A stretch of 64,000 bases of DNA from Dipylidium caninum (Eukaryota; Platyhelminthes; Cestoda; Cyclophyllidea; Dipylidiidae). The notes beneath the pieces are model-generated. The model had not been told where the DNA came from, did no database searches, and was given only the letters and a program-made list of their open reading frames with translations. The translations under genes and the position numbers were made by a program. Within the stretch, counting starts at the first letter, position 1. Every line of letters begins with the position of its first letter. The stretch is from NCBI GenBank assembly GCA_017562135.1, contig QEYB01001208.1, forward strand, positions 930,001 to 994,000, written 5' to 3'. Shown one piece after another: positions 12,401 through 26,014 of the stretch.

Positions 12401-15400
12401 CGATGGCTGACTCAATAATATCACACAAAAGTTGGGATAAAGAGTCACTTGACAGCAAATGAACCGGCCAGGTTTACGCGCTTCTCTGCGGCTCTCACCG
12501 GTTGTCTGGGCGTCAACGGACATCACAGAATTGAAGTTCTCCACATGTCACTAAATTCGAGCTCTAAATTTGAACCCCAAACTTTGAAAAACAAAAATTT
12601 AGAATCCGGATGGCTAAGTTTGTTTACTCCAATAGTTGCATGTTTGATTATTTAAGTGGAGACTCTATGAGGGGATCCACTTTAAGCGGAAATTTACAGA
12701 AATGGTCCATCCCGTCAAACGCAACATAGGGCCAAAAGAGTCCTGACTGACTAATAAATCTCAATGAAGGAAATTCGACATATAGAACTGGAAAGTGTAA
12801 ATCCTAAAGCCTTACGGCCACAAATCGTATATGCACAGGCGAAATGGTATCAGTTGGAAGGGGAAAATTAGGTTAGGCCGAGAGGGTGGTGTTTCGAAGC
12901 GATTTTGCGACTGACACCAATGGTAATAAATGCAAAAAGAAAAGTTCGAAGAGAAAATTAGCCTAGGTGTATAAACACCTTTAAACAATTGTAAAGCCTA
13001 AAAGAAAATCCTAGAAAAAGGGACCTTAGGATTATTCCCGACTGGATGTGTGCCTTCCTCCACGCGGACCAGCGTTTCCAGAGTAGATTATTAATGCTGA
13101 GATCAACATTCCCCAATTAACAGGGCAGAATTAAGAGGGGAAAGCCCAGACGGGCTGCTGCGCTAAACCCGCCTATCTACACACGGTAAAGCAAAAAATG
13201 GGCTCATAACCACATGTAATGACAAAATAATTTAGCTCACGCAGGCACCGTCACGTGGGAAAGAATGGTGGATTACACAGGCCCACCTCAGTGACAAGTT
13301 GCGAGTACGTAGGCCAGTGATGAAATTAACATCTCCGAATTAAACCAAGTCGGTGATACACTGTGGGGGGGGGAGAGAAATAGAAGAACGACAGGTTGAT
13401 GTCACATTCTAACGGGGTTTCCTCCGAATCGAGGATTTTGCTTTGACAAAGTGCCTCCGGTGCACTGACAAACGGTCCCGCAATGAAGAGCCTTTACGCA
13501 GTGCCTCGTTAGTTAGAAGGGAAGCTCTCGTCTTAACAACCTCAATGCGTGCTCGCATGGGCAGCAAACTCGGGTGCTGCAAAACTCCTTAAGGAATAAG
13601 GGCAAGTGGCCGCCAGAGTAATTTTACCAGCCGGTAATCAAGCAACTCAATTATGGTAACAAGCGAATGAACATGATTTCATTGTCCACGATCTTCAGTC
13701 TTTGCCAAATTTTATGCTCAAATTTACTCATAATTTATTTCTAAGTGTTGCAGTGAAAAACCATTTTCTCGGTGTCTTAGGGCTAGCCTTATTCACACAT
13801 TAACATTCAACTATTTGTTTGAGAATATAGATTCCTCATTCTGCCTGAAATTGTACCGCTTATAGGTTGAAAGACGATATTCTTTTCGTCCGTAGGAGAA
13901 ACGTTGTTACCCCATCTATCGGGAACGATAGATAAAGGTCTTTTACCATATCTTTAATCACAGTAAAAGTTTCCAGGACTGTGCTATCAAACACCGAGAC
14001 AGCAGTGGATGGCTAGTCAGGGGGACAATGAGAAGCAAACCGCGTTTCACAAGTTCAAACAGGAAAAAACAATTTCTCACAAAAGGAGTAGACAGTAAGG
14101 AAACGCATCATTTCATGAACATTTTCATCGGTTAGTGAGCAAGACGGCAAAATAACACGTCTTGATTAAAACCGCTTTCATTCTGTCCTGACCTGAAGAG
14201 ATATTAAAAATTACCGCATCTACACACTCCACAAAGTACTTGTTATCTCGCTAATACTGCCGCTACCGCTACTTTTAAGTTTCATTGCCTTTCTATGATT
14301 TTGGCGAATATCCCTTCGCCGCAGAGCATTTTGTTAAATGCCGTGTGTTTTGTACACGGTATGTGTGGCAAAGGGGGAGGGCAAGAATTCCAACCTAAAT
14401 GGTGCTAAACAGCACGCAAAGAATGCCAAACACTGCGAGTGCAAAAGACATCTGCCTGTTTGACCTTATGGAACGAAAGTGCCGCTGAAACCGGCACATC
14501 GCGGTGACCGGTTTGCAGTGAATTAAACCATCACTCGAAATTCCAAGGCCTGTTTAAGTGACAGGGCACAGACAAAAGGCGGTGAAGTCCTACTTTCCAA
14601 CCTCTTTTCAGGTTAGTACGTGTACGCAACGCGCTTTCCACGCTAAACTCTCAATGAACATTGAACACCATCATTTGGGAGAAGCGTAAAGCAAAAAACA
14701 GCTACTCAGCGAAAATCTCTAATCTTCTCGAAAAAAAGGGAATGGCACTTTCATCAACTTCGAAGGGCGATTATGCACAAAGATGAAGATGGGCCTACCG
14801 AGGTGTCTCTGAGACAATCTCGATGATTGTCGAGAATGTAATTCACATGAAATAGTCAAGAGTGAGGAGGACGCATTTAGGGAAAAATTCTCACAAAAAA
14901 GGGAAGCGAGAGGGGGTACAGCAGCATAAACTCGCCGGTAACAGCTTCACGTAATCGGTGACAGCGACGCTCTTAAAACTCTAAGACGGACTGGGAGCAA
15001 ATGTAATTGCAGCATCCGATTGAGGGAGGGAATAATTTATTCAGGGGAACTGATTTTCACTATAATGTCATGCAATGCTACCAATTCAACAGAAAAGCGC
15101 CATAATAATGAGATTCGGTGACCTCCATGACTATCAACCAGTAAGTCAACTTGCTTTCGAAAGCCCCAGAATCGGCAGAACACGGAAACAGTGGTTGCGA
15201 CAACCTTGGAGTCATTTCCTGCATCACTACTGCCGCGTAAGGAAAATGAATTCGCATTGACGGCGATGAAAGGAGGGTGGTTGTGACTGTTGACGCTGCG
15301 TCGGCGCGCACTGCTCTTGTCTACATGGCTAGTATTGTTGCCATTGCCAACGATCCCGGAAGTAAAATTGGTCTCCACAACAGTGGTAGAGGAGACCCGA

Positions 15401-18400
15401 CTGGCTTCCCGACAGGCCCGACAGCGGAATGACGGCTTCAGCTTCTCCAGCTCCGTACAGCTGTTCAACTGGAGGAAGGGCGCCTCTATCTCAAAGTTGG
15501 GGCCTTCTGCGTCTCGTGTACCCAGTACACCGCCACAGAGGGAACGGTGTGAAAGGATTGCCACTAAGCAAAAAAGAAAAATCATTTTGCATTGAGTTGA
15601 ATTCAAAAACATCCAGGCAGCAGATCATGTGACTCAATTTGCTGCCCCATTTACGACGCAGGTTAATTAGCATTCATGACACATGAGTAATTAAGTATCT
15701 GTTGAAATGCCATACGTGAATCTGGTCGACTTAAAATGCATGCTCTACAGATAGGCACGGAGATAGAGGGTGAAGCTGGACCGCCGTATTAAGAGAACAG
15801 CGGAATGAAGCAAATATAAACTAGACACATATAGAAAGGAGGCATCATGGCTATCTTTGAGTGGGAGAACTCACAGTTGGGCGGAGGAGGAAGTCGATTT
15901 TCAATTTCTTGAAGGGACATTTTCTCCTCGCAACATCGAAAGTCGAACGGGTCGGTTTGGCTCCCTAATTTAGCTGCCTTTACCAACTGTCCACATCGAT
16001 GACAAGGAAGAGGATCTGTCCCTTCATTTCCTTCTTCACCTTTCCGCTCATGTGGTCCCAGATCCTCTTCTTGTTCGCCTCGAATTGTGGCCTCAAGGTC
16101 ATCTTCGTTTGAATCTGCGCCTTCTTCTTCCTCTATTTCATCATCTTCTTGTCTCGCACAGTCTTCAGAAAGCGAGTTCAAAACGACCTTGTTTCGTCGC
16201 GTATTGTGCATACGCTTGGAATATTTTGGTCTTTTCGTAACCTCAACTTCTTCATTTGACCTGCGGGAGACTTTAACCCGCAACAGAGGACCTAAAGATG
16301 TGGTAGTCGATTTGCGCTTTCGCGAACCAAACCACCTTCGACTGGTAGTCTTCCTAGCACCACCTCCACTAGTCTCCCGGGATATGACCAACTCTTCGTC
16401 GTCGTCTTGTCCATTGAAATCGAATTCCGAATGAGCCTGATCGGAGGTCGATCGGACCGAAGTGGTACGACTTCGACGACTGCTTTGCAGAACTGTGTCA
16501 CTCGTGGCTGCCGGCGACTCCACCCGACTGTTGTAGAATCGGTGCTTGGCATTTTTATCGCGCAAAGCTTTAGTCCCACTTGATTCAGCGCCGCTCACTG
16601 CAGCACTACGTTTTCGTACTGAAGTGAAACCGGGATGGTGTTTGCCAGAGTTGCCTCGGGCCCGTTTGTTCGGGGGAGAGGCGTTTGAGGGTGAAGGCGA
16701 AGACTCGTTGAGGGAACACATGAGTGGTGCGATCTTTGACGCTCGTAGAGGAGGATGTCGTCGAGCCGTATTATTCACGATCCGTTTCGTAACATCCTTC
16801 GAAGGAGTCTTTTCGGGCATGGGCCCGTTGATAATGGAATGAGTGCCTGAAGGGGAGGCCTGTTGGCCTGTTGGAAGACTTCGTTCGTCTTCTTCCTCTT
16901 CTTCCTCCTCCTCCTCCTCTTCCTCCTCCGTTTTGACAGTTTCGACAACTGTTACCTGAATTAAAACAGAACGAAATAAATCTCACTATCTAAATTCATT
17001 TATATTATAAATTTACTTATCAACTTACCGCAACATTTACTTACGGACAGCCTCTGGCATAATAGATATGAAACATTCTAAAACAGTTTTATTTTACAAA
17101 CTTGAAAATTTGACGAAAGTGAACAAAGGAGTAATCGCCACTAAGTAGTACTTGGCAAACGTTTGATCCGAAGAGAAAATTGTATACAGCGATTAGTTGC
17201 CAATTATTTTCTTGTTGGTACAAAAGTAATCAAGCAAAATGAGAGTGGAAGAGGATTGGAAGGGCCTGAACTGGTGTTCTTCCCTTTCAGCTACTCCTGA
17301 CAAAAGTTGTGCCTACTGGAGATGCACTAGGACGCGGGACGACATGTACGAACAGGAGAGATGAAGCCTCACTAGCAGCCCTCTTCGTCCTCATTCCCCT
17401 AGCAGTTTCTCGACACTGGATAAACACTAACCTGGTGTCGGTGGGGCGGGACGAAGTGCACCTAACTATTATGGCCACAAAATTAGTAAATAAGTGTTAA
17501 AATGTCACAAACAGCAGCAAGGCCTAAATGGGGTATATCTTCACACGCGTGTACTTTAGTGGATTCAAAAATTTAGGGGGCTGTAATTATGAGCAACATT
17601 GGTGTACTTTACATCTCTCAAAAATAGAGCTTAGCAGTGGAAGAAACGGTCCCGTTGAACTTTGTGAACCGTCTGTTTGTATAAAAGCGGCGGGAGGAAC
17701 CGGGGAGAACGAACATTTTACGTCAGCTTGCACATAATTAAGACGAAGTGCCTCCATCTAGTTCGAGGCATTGAAGATTATGGCCAGTTGAAATGAGGGC
17801 GCCGCTATGTGTCAAAAGGTCACTTGGTCGCGACTGACTTAAAAATACGTTAAAGTGCCACGTTTTTTGCAGTTATTTCAAAATACGTGCGATCGAAGAA
17901 CCCCGCATAAACTATGCACAAATTTAAATGCAACTCAGGAAAAAGGTAATGCAGCAAGCGCAAATAACGTGAATCATGGAAATTAATTGCTTGTAAATAA
18001 TATTCACAGGAAGTAAAAACTATACATTGGCCGATGACGACACCTCGTCCTGCTTTGCAGCTGCAGCCACACCAGACTCCTGTTTCACTATCGTCTGCGG
18101 TTGTGGATCGAGCACTCCCACCTGCTTGGACGCAGTGGTCTCTGACGCCAGTTCTGTGGTTGCGTCCGCTTGATAGCGTTGAATAAGCCTCTTTTTTAGG
18201 GAAAATCGGCAAGCCTCGTTGTTTATTCTATTTTCCGATTTAGGCGGAGGCAAAGGAAAGGGTTTTCGACCGGGAGAACTTGCGTCGCGTTCGATAATAG
18301 ACATTGAACTGATGGAAGACGAGGAAGAACATGGAGAAACACCATGATGAATGGCCTGAGTCCCGGAGGAGTGATTTGAGAGAGAATGGGAATACCTGTT

Positions 18401-19801
18401 ACCGTCACCAGTCTTCTTATCACTCCCCACGTCTAAAAGAGGAGCCGGCTGTTCTACCTTAGCGCTGTGATCATTGCCATTACTCCTGTTGTTACTCAAG
18501 GCCATGCGAAAATGGTGATCCACTGCATCGGACTGATTCTTTATTGAAGAGGAGGAAATCGTGGTTGGCGGAGGCGGAATCTGAGTGTCAGGAGAAGCAG
18601 GGAGAGTAGAATGAGGTCCACTCTGCTGCTTCTCTGGGTAGAAAACACCAGAGGTGGTAAGCAATTTATTGGCCGGCTTCACGGCTTCGGAGGCCTGTTT
18701 TGACTCGCGAAGTATGTCGATGGTCGAGCAACCAAATCCCGTCGACGAAGAAGAGATGTCAGATTTGGACCAGGGAAAGAAGGAAAGCGCTCGTCGAATA
18801 TAGGGATCATGAGATGGGGGACGTATTTGCGAACCGTAAGGGTCGTACTCCAAATTCCGAGAGTTGGAAGGTGGGCTAAAAGAAGGGTGGAAAAGGAGAG
18901 TGATGTCGAGCGCTCAAAGAACGCTCCAGGGCCCAAACGACCTCAAAATACGCAATATTTTAAGTACACCAATATTCAAAGTTATGGTGATAAAAGTTAA
19001 CAGGACAAGAGCTGGCGAATGGTGCAGCTTCCGAGAAATATTATTTTTAGATAAACCGCCACATCTCATAGTTATTGCGGCTATAAAAAATAGTTAGCAT
19101 TCCTTTATGGAAATTCAATTAAAAATTAAGGCGTTTCTCCACTCAAAATGATAGGCATTGGGTGGGTGAAAACTCGCCACAAGGTCGGCGAGGCCAAAAC
19201 GCGTACGAGATGCGGAGCACTAAATTGTGACTTTCTGAAGATGGAATGATAGCTTAGCTAACATTTGGTGTGAACTGACTAAACAGGTATTTCCAGTGGC
19301 ATGGTAAGTGGAGAAAGTACGCAACTACGAAAAAAAATTATTCAGGGACTCGTTTCGCGTGCTCAGAAAGCACCCACAAAACAAGTTGAAGTCGACTAAA
19401 AGTGGGTTAGCGCCACGATGCGGTTTTGTCAACAAACTGCTACTTGGCCCAACAAACCCCAAACCTTCGATGTAGATCCTCCAACTAATTAATCAGGGGA
19501 GCGGGTTGATTAATTCAGACTCAATAAGGGGAAAAGGGTGGCGGTACAGCATCCGAGGCATAAGGCATCTGACATTGCCATTGCTGTTTTCCCCCCATGA
19601 CCTGTAATGATACGGGACGTCGCCTTGTCCTATTCCCCAAGACCACGGTACATGAAATGAAGTCAGAAAATGGAAATGAGAACAATAACTCCAGATAAAG
19701 ACGTGATCACCCACCGAACTTTTGAGTAGTCGAGCAGAGTCTTCTTGTCGCCTTCAGGCTGCGAGGAAAGAGGCATTTGTGGAGGTAGGTGTCCGCGTAT
19801 C

Positions 19802-19837
<36 letters not shown>

Positions 19838-20697
19838 GCCATCATACAAAAGAGAGCAGCCGAGTAAAGTTGCTGATCTATGGATGGAGGGACTGCTGGA
19901 TGTATTTTATCTACGTGGCTTTTAGACTGTTGCTCAGCAGGAACGTTTTGGAAAAACTGATTATAGAAAACGGAAGCGGCTGAATTGTAGTCGGACGCAG
20001 TTAGGGGACGCCCTGGTTGGTTTCTCGAAGCATTGTTCGAAGGAGGGGGCGGAGGTGGAGGGGGAGGTTGAGAAGATTGAAGAGCAGGTGAGTGAGGAAA
20101 TGAATTTCGAGACTTGGAATGATTACCGTCCGCAAATCCCCGAAGAGTTTCCGAAGACGGACGCAAAGGCGGACTCCTAGACGTAATTAACAATTTATCA
20201 GGAGTGGTTCTTTGAACATTCCGATTTAATGTCTGCTGCGGCTGTTGCTGAGAGAATCTGTTTTTTGCCATTTCGAGAATAATTTGTGCCAAATCATTTT
20301 GTTGGGAAGCCATACCTCTGGCAGCTAGTTGTGAACTATGAATAAAAGCTTCAACTAGTTGACTGGTATTGAGTGATCCATGACTCGCAACATCCACCTT
20401 CTTGGAGGAATTGTATTGACTTTGATTGATGGTTGGAGAAGCGAAACCGAGGGAATTGCGATTTTCGTCACCTGTCGTTGAGGGATAGTCGGGTTTGGAT
20501 GAAGTGGGCATATGAGCGCTTATCTGGGCTACTGAAGCTGTGGAAGTTCGTCGAGAATCACTACCCCAAGAAACCTTTTGAGGGAGGGAACAGTTAGACA
20601 CCCGTAAGTTAAGGTCGTTCGCATTGTTTGTCACTTGCGACCCAAAGGGCAAAAATCCATTCGGATCTGTGCTAGCTGCGACAAAGCGTTTTTTCAT
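3479..20697 (-). CDS. KDM3: KDM3/JMJD1-type JmjC-domain histone demethylase homologue, 12 exons
   Basis: KDM3 proteins remove H3K9me1/2 in the nucleus using Fe(II) and 2-oxoglutarate. Exons in coding order: 20697-19715, 18875-18026, 16955-15875, 15563-15155, 11346-11246, 10846-10421, 10336-9855, 8148-7938, 7169-6919, 5960-5771, 5028-4700, 3757-3479. All phases join, giving 5592 nt and 1863 aa. About the first 1000 residues are low complexity (polyQ, polyP, polyE). Next come [10 protein letters not shown] and [10 protein letters not shown], then the C6 zinc finger near residue 1217 ([18 protein letters not shown]), then HPNK-type and CPC motifs. The JmjC domain (roughly 1450-1780) shows [37 protein letters not shown] and IPAGSVHQ, and the C-terminus has SPEHV and [13 protein letters not shown]. 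The start is the first ATG with no acceptor upstream. Two introns use GC donors. The HxD histidine is replaced by Arg, so activity is doubtful. Human KDM3B is 1761 aa. Identity is certain at family level; the A/B/C subtype is not resolved. Confidence 0.92.
5771..5960 (-). other. KDM3: KDM3 exon carrying the altered Fe(II)-binding motif (RVD instead of HxD)
   Basis: This exon encodes the JmjC metal-site strand. It reads [18 protein letters not shown], which aligns with the family pattern GTTNLHLDVSD. The codon at the first metal ligand is CGG (Arg, about residue 1605). Asp (about 1607) and the distal His (about 1770, in IPAGSVHQ) are retained. The acceptor is CAG at 5963-5961 and the donor is GTATGC. 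The exon joins in phase to [11 protein letters not shown] at 5028. Confidence 0.87.
9000..9215. promoter_or_regulatory. CpG-rich island inside a KDM3 intron
   Basis: Intron 8149-9854 contains a GC-rich, CpG-rich block. It starts with a run of GCC/CCG trinucleotides (9007-9050) and continues into CA-rich and CGC-rich sequence up to about 9215. It lies directly upstream of the exons encoding the JmjC core, so it could be an internal promoter for a short isoform, or simply an expanded repeat. No start codon in frame with the next exon was identified. Confidence 0.3.
10421..10846 (-). other. KDM3: KDM3 exon carrying the C6 zinc finger
   Basis: The exon begins after a strong pyrimidine tract and CAG. 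Its first part ([20 protein letters not shown]) matches the family segment before the finger. It then gives [19 protein letters not shown] and the cysteine pattern C-x2-C ... C-x2-C ... C-x2-C that marks KDM3 proteins. In the KDM3 family this finger is needed for the JmjC domain to work. An internal AG at 10732 could act as an alternative acceptor, but only the 10846 start keeps the upstream phase. Confidence 0.88.
19801..19836 (-). repeat. CAA repeat encoding polyglutamine in KDM3 exon 1
   Basis: A pure GTT run on the plus strand reads as about twelve CAA codons on the coding strand, at about residue 287 of the KDM3 protein. A polyproline stretch lies upstream in the same exon (about 20041-20070). 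Pure trinucleotide tracts like this are often length-variable. Confidence 0.9.
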
Positions 20698-20819
20698 AGT
20701 TGTCACGGTGAGAAATCAAAATTATTCAAGGACGTATTGTCTATTTGTAATATGAATATGCTATGAAGTCCATGGGGCGACGGCAGTCCTAATGTAGCGA
20801 CGACAAGGCCACGCACTAC

Positions 20820-20960
20820 GCATACGTGTAGTGTTGCCAATTCCCTCTCAGCTGTGATTAACACGTGCGCACGCGCCAGGCTACTTTCTCGCAGGATCGA
20901 CCAATCACGACGGCGCATGAGCCGATGCATGAGCCAATAGGCTCGAGGTCTACTGACAGA
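20820..20960 (-). promoter_or_regulatory. Candidate KDM3 promoter: three CCAAT boxes and an E-box
   Basis: About 140-260 bp upstream of the KDM3 start codon there are three CCAAT motifs on the plus strand (20837-20841, 20901-20905, 20934-20938), a CACGTG E-box (20862-20867) and locally raised CpG content. Spaced CCAAT boxes are typical of NF-Y-bound, TATA-less animal promoters. The motifs are seen directly; promoter function is inferred from position. Confidence 0.45.
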
Positions 20961-23900
20961 ACTTTCTGTTACCTTAAAGTTCCTTGTCGATGTTATAAAT
21001 GTATGTTTTTTTGGCATTGTCCGGCATATGGAATTTTATCAACAATGTTTGCTTTGTAACATTTGGGTTTTAATGAGTGTTTATGACAGGCTTTACGCTA
21101 TACTTCGTAAATGGTGCTCATTAAACCCGTACTTCTATCTTATTCGCCTTTTCATCATCAGTATCTCAAATAACCGGTGCCTCACAATACCCGCAAAGGC
21201 CTTGCAGGAGTTGTAGTGATCAAAACAAATTATCTAAAAGAACTTCTCACTGTCAGATCTCGACAGTTAATCATTCTCAATCCAACAACGTTATCTACCG
21301 ATGGCGGTACGAAGTTTCTGTGCCGATAAATTTAGCGATTGGCATTTATTATCAATTGAGATTCAAGGAGATGCTTTGTCCATATACGGTTTCATTTATT
21401 TTTCGACTGTCAATTAACTACAAAACATGATAGTCTGCCAATTGCAGTTGTACCGGACAGCGTTTGTTTATCTCTACACCATTGCGTTGTTTCAGAGAGG
21501 GCGAAAAGTTCGACGAACGGAGCAAGAAAGGCCCTGCATGCTGTAGAGGACACGCTATAACAAAAAGCATATAATCTGAGCCTAAAAGGCCTTTATGTAG
21601 TGTATTTCCACCACCGACCATTTACGCGCTATAAATGGCCATGACGAGATAGATACATTAAAAATAACAACCCTCACTACCCACACAACATCAGAATTTT
21701 CTGTGTATGTAAGTATGTACATACATGTGTTTCAACAACTGTTAACAAAAAGTACTGGTTAGGTTTGTGTGCGCTTGCCACAGGCGTTTGTTACACCGGG
21801 TGCGCGCACGGAGCTCAGCACACATCTTGGCGTCGCGTGTTATTATGGGATGTGGCGGCTGTTCTCGCACCTTTGTCACTCCCCTTCTTCGAGCCCGCCG
21901 CTTTCCGGGTACACAAACGCGTACGGGTGACTAACTCCCACGATGGTAATGGGCCTGGAGGTGAGACGGCGTTCGTCTCAAAATTTGTGCGCTTGTAGGG
22001 CTTTCAAGCCACCCACCCGGGACCCGCCTTTGTGACTTGACCCTTCACTCGCCACATCGGGCGAGGGGCTGGCAAATCATGACACCAGCCCTCGTCGGAG
22101 CGTTAACATTTGAGAGAATGGGGAATAGCACCGTTTTTGTAATGACCCTCTGTCATTCTTGATAAAAGATGAAGTCTGTGGAGACTCCTACCAATTCCTA
22201 GCTTTGTCTGATTCATTGCTGTATCCTGCCTGAGTACTTTCAAGTGCTCTGACAGAAAAGTATACCTACGTATGCATATAATAATGTTTGATTTATTTCT
22301 AAGAATTCACTAAGGTGTTCGCACCTAACAAAGAATGACTGATGATATTGGCGAATGTTACTGCTCGTTTAAGGTGAAGTAAAAACCACAATACAAGAAT
22401 GTTAAATATGTTAAGGTAAATGCTCCCGGTTTTCAATAGGCTTGGCACGGGTGCGCAAGAATTCCGAACAATCTTACTACTCCACCCTTTTGGGTCCCAG
22501 ATTCTCTGTTACACAGGCATGCACATCGCAGTGCTATAACAAACGCATAGGCTCTGCGATTCAGGCAAATGTAACTAGTCAGGGAAGGTGAAACTGGCTG
22601 GTGTTAAATTCCTTGGGATGGAAATGAGCAATGTCGTGGAGGAAATACTGTACAGAGAGTAAACACAGCCGACTTGATGAAACATGTGGATATTAAGGAG
22701 CACTCGGATCGTCAGCATGCTATCCGGGCACTATTTGACGGAAGACCTCCTTCATTTGTATTTTTAGCTGTAATTAAGGCTGGCGGACTAACAGCCGCTT
22801 TCAGTAAAAGTGGATTACTTTGATGAGCATAGCGTTGGTACCGGACAATTTGCGAGTCTCGCTCTACCTTCGCTTAATCAACATGGGAAGCAGCAATTAC
22901 GGGGGTATAACGTTTTGGAAAAGAATCAACGAAACGCACTGTTCAGTACAGGTTAATAAGACTATATTTTTGATCTACATAACACCAGTGGGCAGTTGGG
23001 GACAAACTTCCGTTCAACAAAAGTATTTAAATAATCAGTAAAATGCTCGAATGTAATAAAATCTCTCTGCCATGGCGAAAGTGCTGATTTCCGTCGGAAA
23101 TTTTTACTTCCACAAAAAAAGGTTTAAGCTCATTATAAACACTTGGTTTTACGCTTGCACACAGTACTTAATAAGCTGCACGCTGATCGGGGAAGTTGAT
23201 TACAAAGTTGGCCGGACAAAATCTCTTGGGTCTGGTGTTGGAGCTGACAACGAAGTGGCCTGCGCTGATGCGCACTTCGGGACGTCCGCGGCAGGTAGGT
23301 GTCTGGAGCAGGAATCGAAATGACATGTGACGTGTGCGCAGACACGCATTCATGCATGCCTGTGCAAAGAGATTTGGCACTTCCAAGCGCAAGTGAACAA
23401 ACAGATTTCCCCTCTGCATATTCGAAGTAGCAGAAAATTTTTCCAATTTACCGTTGGATCTGAAAAAATGGACGTTGGTTGCCGGTTGTATGAAAGGCTT
23501 GCAATTCCTCAATGTCTGATCTCTCTTCTGCTTATTCTCGCCTTTAAGCTAATATTGTGACCACGCATGAAAATGTTTGCATGTCTTTTCGTTAAACTAA
23601 AATATAATGTTAATCTACCCTTGTTGTAGCGCCTTCTTCATCGATGTACATAAAGGGGAAAGAGATAGGAGGAAGGTGAGACGTGAACCGGTTAATTATC
23701 CATTAAAGTATTCTTAAGGACACGTTGAAGTGGCGTCACAGCTCCCCTCTGACATTTGCGTCATCAACAGGGTGGGAGAGGCATTTTCACTGTGTGCTTC
23801 TTTCCGCATAAATACTTGTTCAGGAAGCTGTCAATGAATGAGGCAGTCAACCACGAACGAAGTCCTTGAAGGTGGTTTATGGCCACTTTTGACGCATGAA

Positions 23901-24618
23901 ATGGTGTAAAAAGAACGTGCATTATGCTAGCTCTTGTGGCCCGGGATTTTCTGCTGAGACGCAAGCACTCCACCCCTGTTGTGAAAGTATCGTGAAGGCC
24001 TGGTCTCCTCGAAATGCAGGAGTCGGCGCGAAAAGACTCATGAGGTCGTTAGTGGTATCACTAACACCGTGAACGAAAAGCAAAATTTGATACATCAGAG
24101 TGTAAGAGGTCAAAAACTCGGTCTCCTCCAGAGGCGGACAGCGTTGTGCTATACGAAAATAGTTTACTTAAACCGCTTTCTTGTGACCAACATCCATTCT
24201 TTCGTTCCTGTCAACGCTCCCTTTTTAGTTGGTATTGAAAATTGACCGTTTTCAAAAGATTTTAGCTAACATCATCATCTTCTTATTTTGGAAGCACGAC
24301 AGTTTGTTGAACTTTTACAAGGCTACATTTTTGCCATTACTCGGAGATCACCTTGGCTAAGCGGAACGATGAGTACTTGCGAATGGTAAAATGACAGAGC
24401 AGGTCACTCGGGTGAACACGTGCTCAAGCGCAGGGCAGAACGGGAGCGCAGTCCCCGTGCGTCAAGTCGCCCTAAGAATAGAACCCGCCCTTCAACGCAC
24501 CCCTGCAATGCCCCGATCAGCTGATGGCTGATTGGCATTTTAATTTCTGTCAACCTCGGTGCACATAAATCCTAACTGGCTCCGCTCTGTAAGCTTGCGG
24601 TGAAGGCGCGCCTACTCC

Positions 24619-24680
24619 CTCACTCACTCACTCACTCACTCACTCACTCACTCACTCACTCACTCACTCACTCACTCACT
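24619..24680. repeat. CTCA tetranucleotide microsatellite, about 15.5 copies
   Basis: This is an uninterrupted array of the unit CTCA, 62 bp long, directly readable in the sequence. It lies in an intergenic stretch and would be a good polymorphic marker. Confidence 0.97.
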
Positions 24681-26006
24681 GCTTTGAGTTGATGATCTCG
24701 TTGAGTAAAGCATGTCATCTTCAAAATCACTTATAGCCAAAGTGCCGGATAATCAACGAGGTGAGGTACAAAACAGGTAGAAAGTGGTTCAGAATCAATA
24801 CAATAGGTTTCCACCCCCTACTTTGAGCTATCGAAGTGCTGACATGGCTTTATAGACAGAATCCATTGAAACAATGGGAAATTTTGTAACACCAAAGCCT
24901 ACTTTTCAAAAATACCGTTTTCGTGTGAAAAAAATCGGTGTTAATTTTGTGCGGAGGAGGGGTGAGTTGAGATTTGCTTGAAAATGAAAAAACCACAATT
25001 TGTACACACACAAAGAGGGTCGAGGTGTCAGGGCGAGGGTTTGCGTTCGCCTGACCGACAGCCTGTGCCGGCCGCCCGTCGACGTGTTGGCTGCGTGCGG
25101 CCGCGCGGCACGCATTCGAGGGTCGTGTGCACGTGCGCGTGTCGGATGAGCGTGACGAAAGCTGGAATGATACGGCGGCCCAGCAGACTGGTTGTGGACC
25201 GGTGGTTTTAGCACAACAGCTCCTACATGACCTCCATGTCACAATCAGCGTGTGCAGCACCGTCTGTCTGAAACGCAGAGTGCAGTCACTTGCTCACTCT
25301 CGAGGCTTGAATTACCTCCAATGCAGACAATGCGTTGCCAATGGTAGGACATCCTTAATCAAGGAAAGACGACATTCTAGAGCTAATAGCACTTATAAGT
25401 GTAAAAGCCGATTGCTCATGTGGAGAAGGTGCATGTCAAAATTAAAGCATATGCACACATTTACGTTCTCCCGTTATTTGTGTAAAAACATCAGGAACAC
25501 GCGATTTTAGTTTATACACCCTAATACATTAAGCGCCTAAGGCGGTTGGTCTAGGGGACTTCATTAATGCTCGAGACCTAGCGAGACATTCACGTGAGTG
25601 TTTGCAGAATTTGTTTTGACTGCCAAAATAGTACGTGTTAGATGAAGCAGGCCGCCAAGTTGGGTGAGCATGGCAGACAAGATATGAAATGTCGCGTAAG
25701 GGACGACTTAAAAGGCCTCCTCGCAATTCACACGGCCGCGAGAAGTTGCATTTCCGTGTGAGTGACAGACACGCTGCGGGGCGGGCACTAGCGCTGGTGC
25801 TGGTGCAGGCGCTGGCGCTGGCGCGGCCGGCAGCGTGTGGCCGCGTCGGCGCCGCGGAAACAGCAGTCGCCGTCGTGCGTGCGTGAGCGCGTGCGCACCT
25901 CGTAGCGATGACTCACCAGGCGGCTTGCACTTTATCGGCGTCACACACGCACGCACAAGTTAAATTTATTTACCTTCAAATATATTAGCCCAGACGGTAC
26001 ACGAGT

Positions 26007-26014
26007 TGACGTCA
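26007..26014. promoter_or_regulatory. Full CRE palindrome TGACGTCA
   Basis: An exact eight-base CRE lies about 100 bp beyond a CpG-rich patch (25730-25910). CREB/ATF bZIP proteins bind this sequence in animals. Function here is unproven because no adjacent gene was recognised. Confidence 0.35.
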
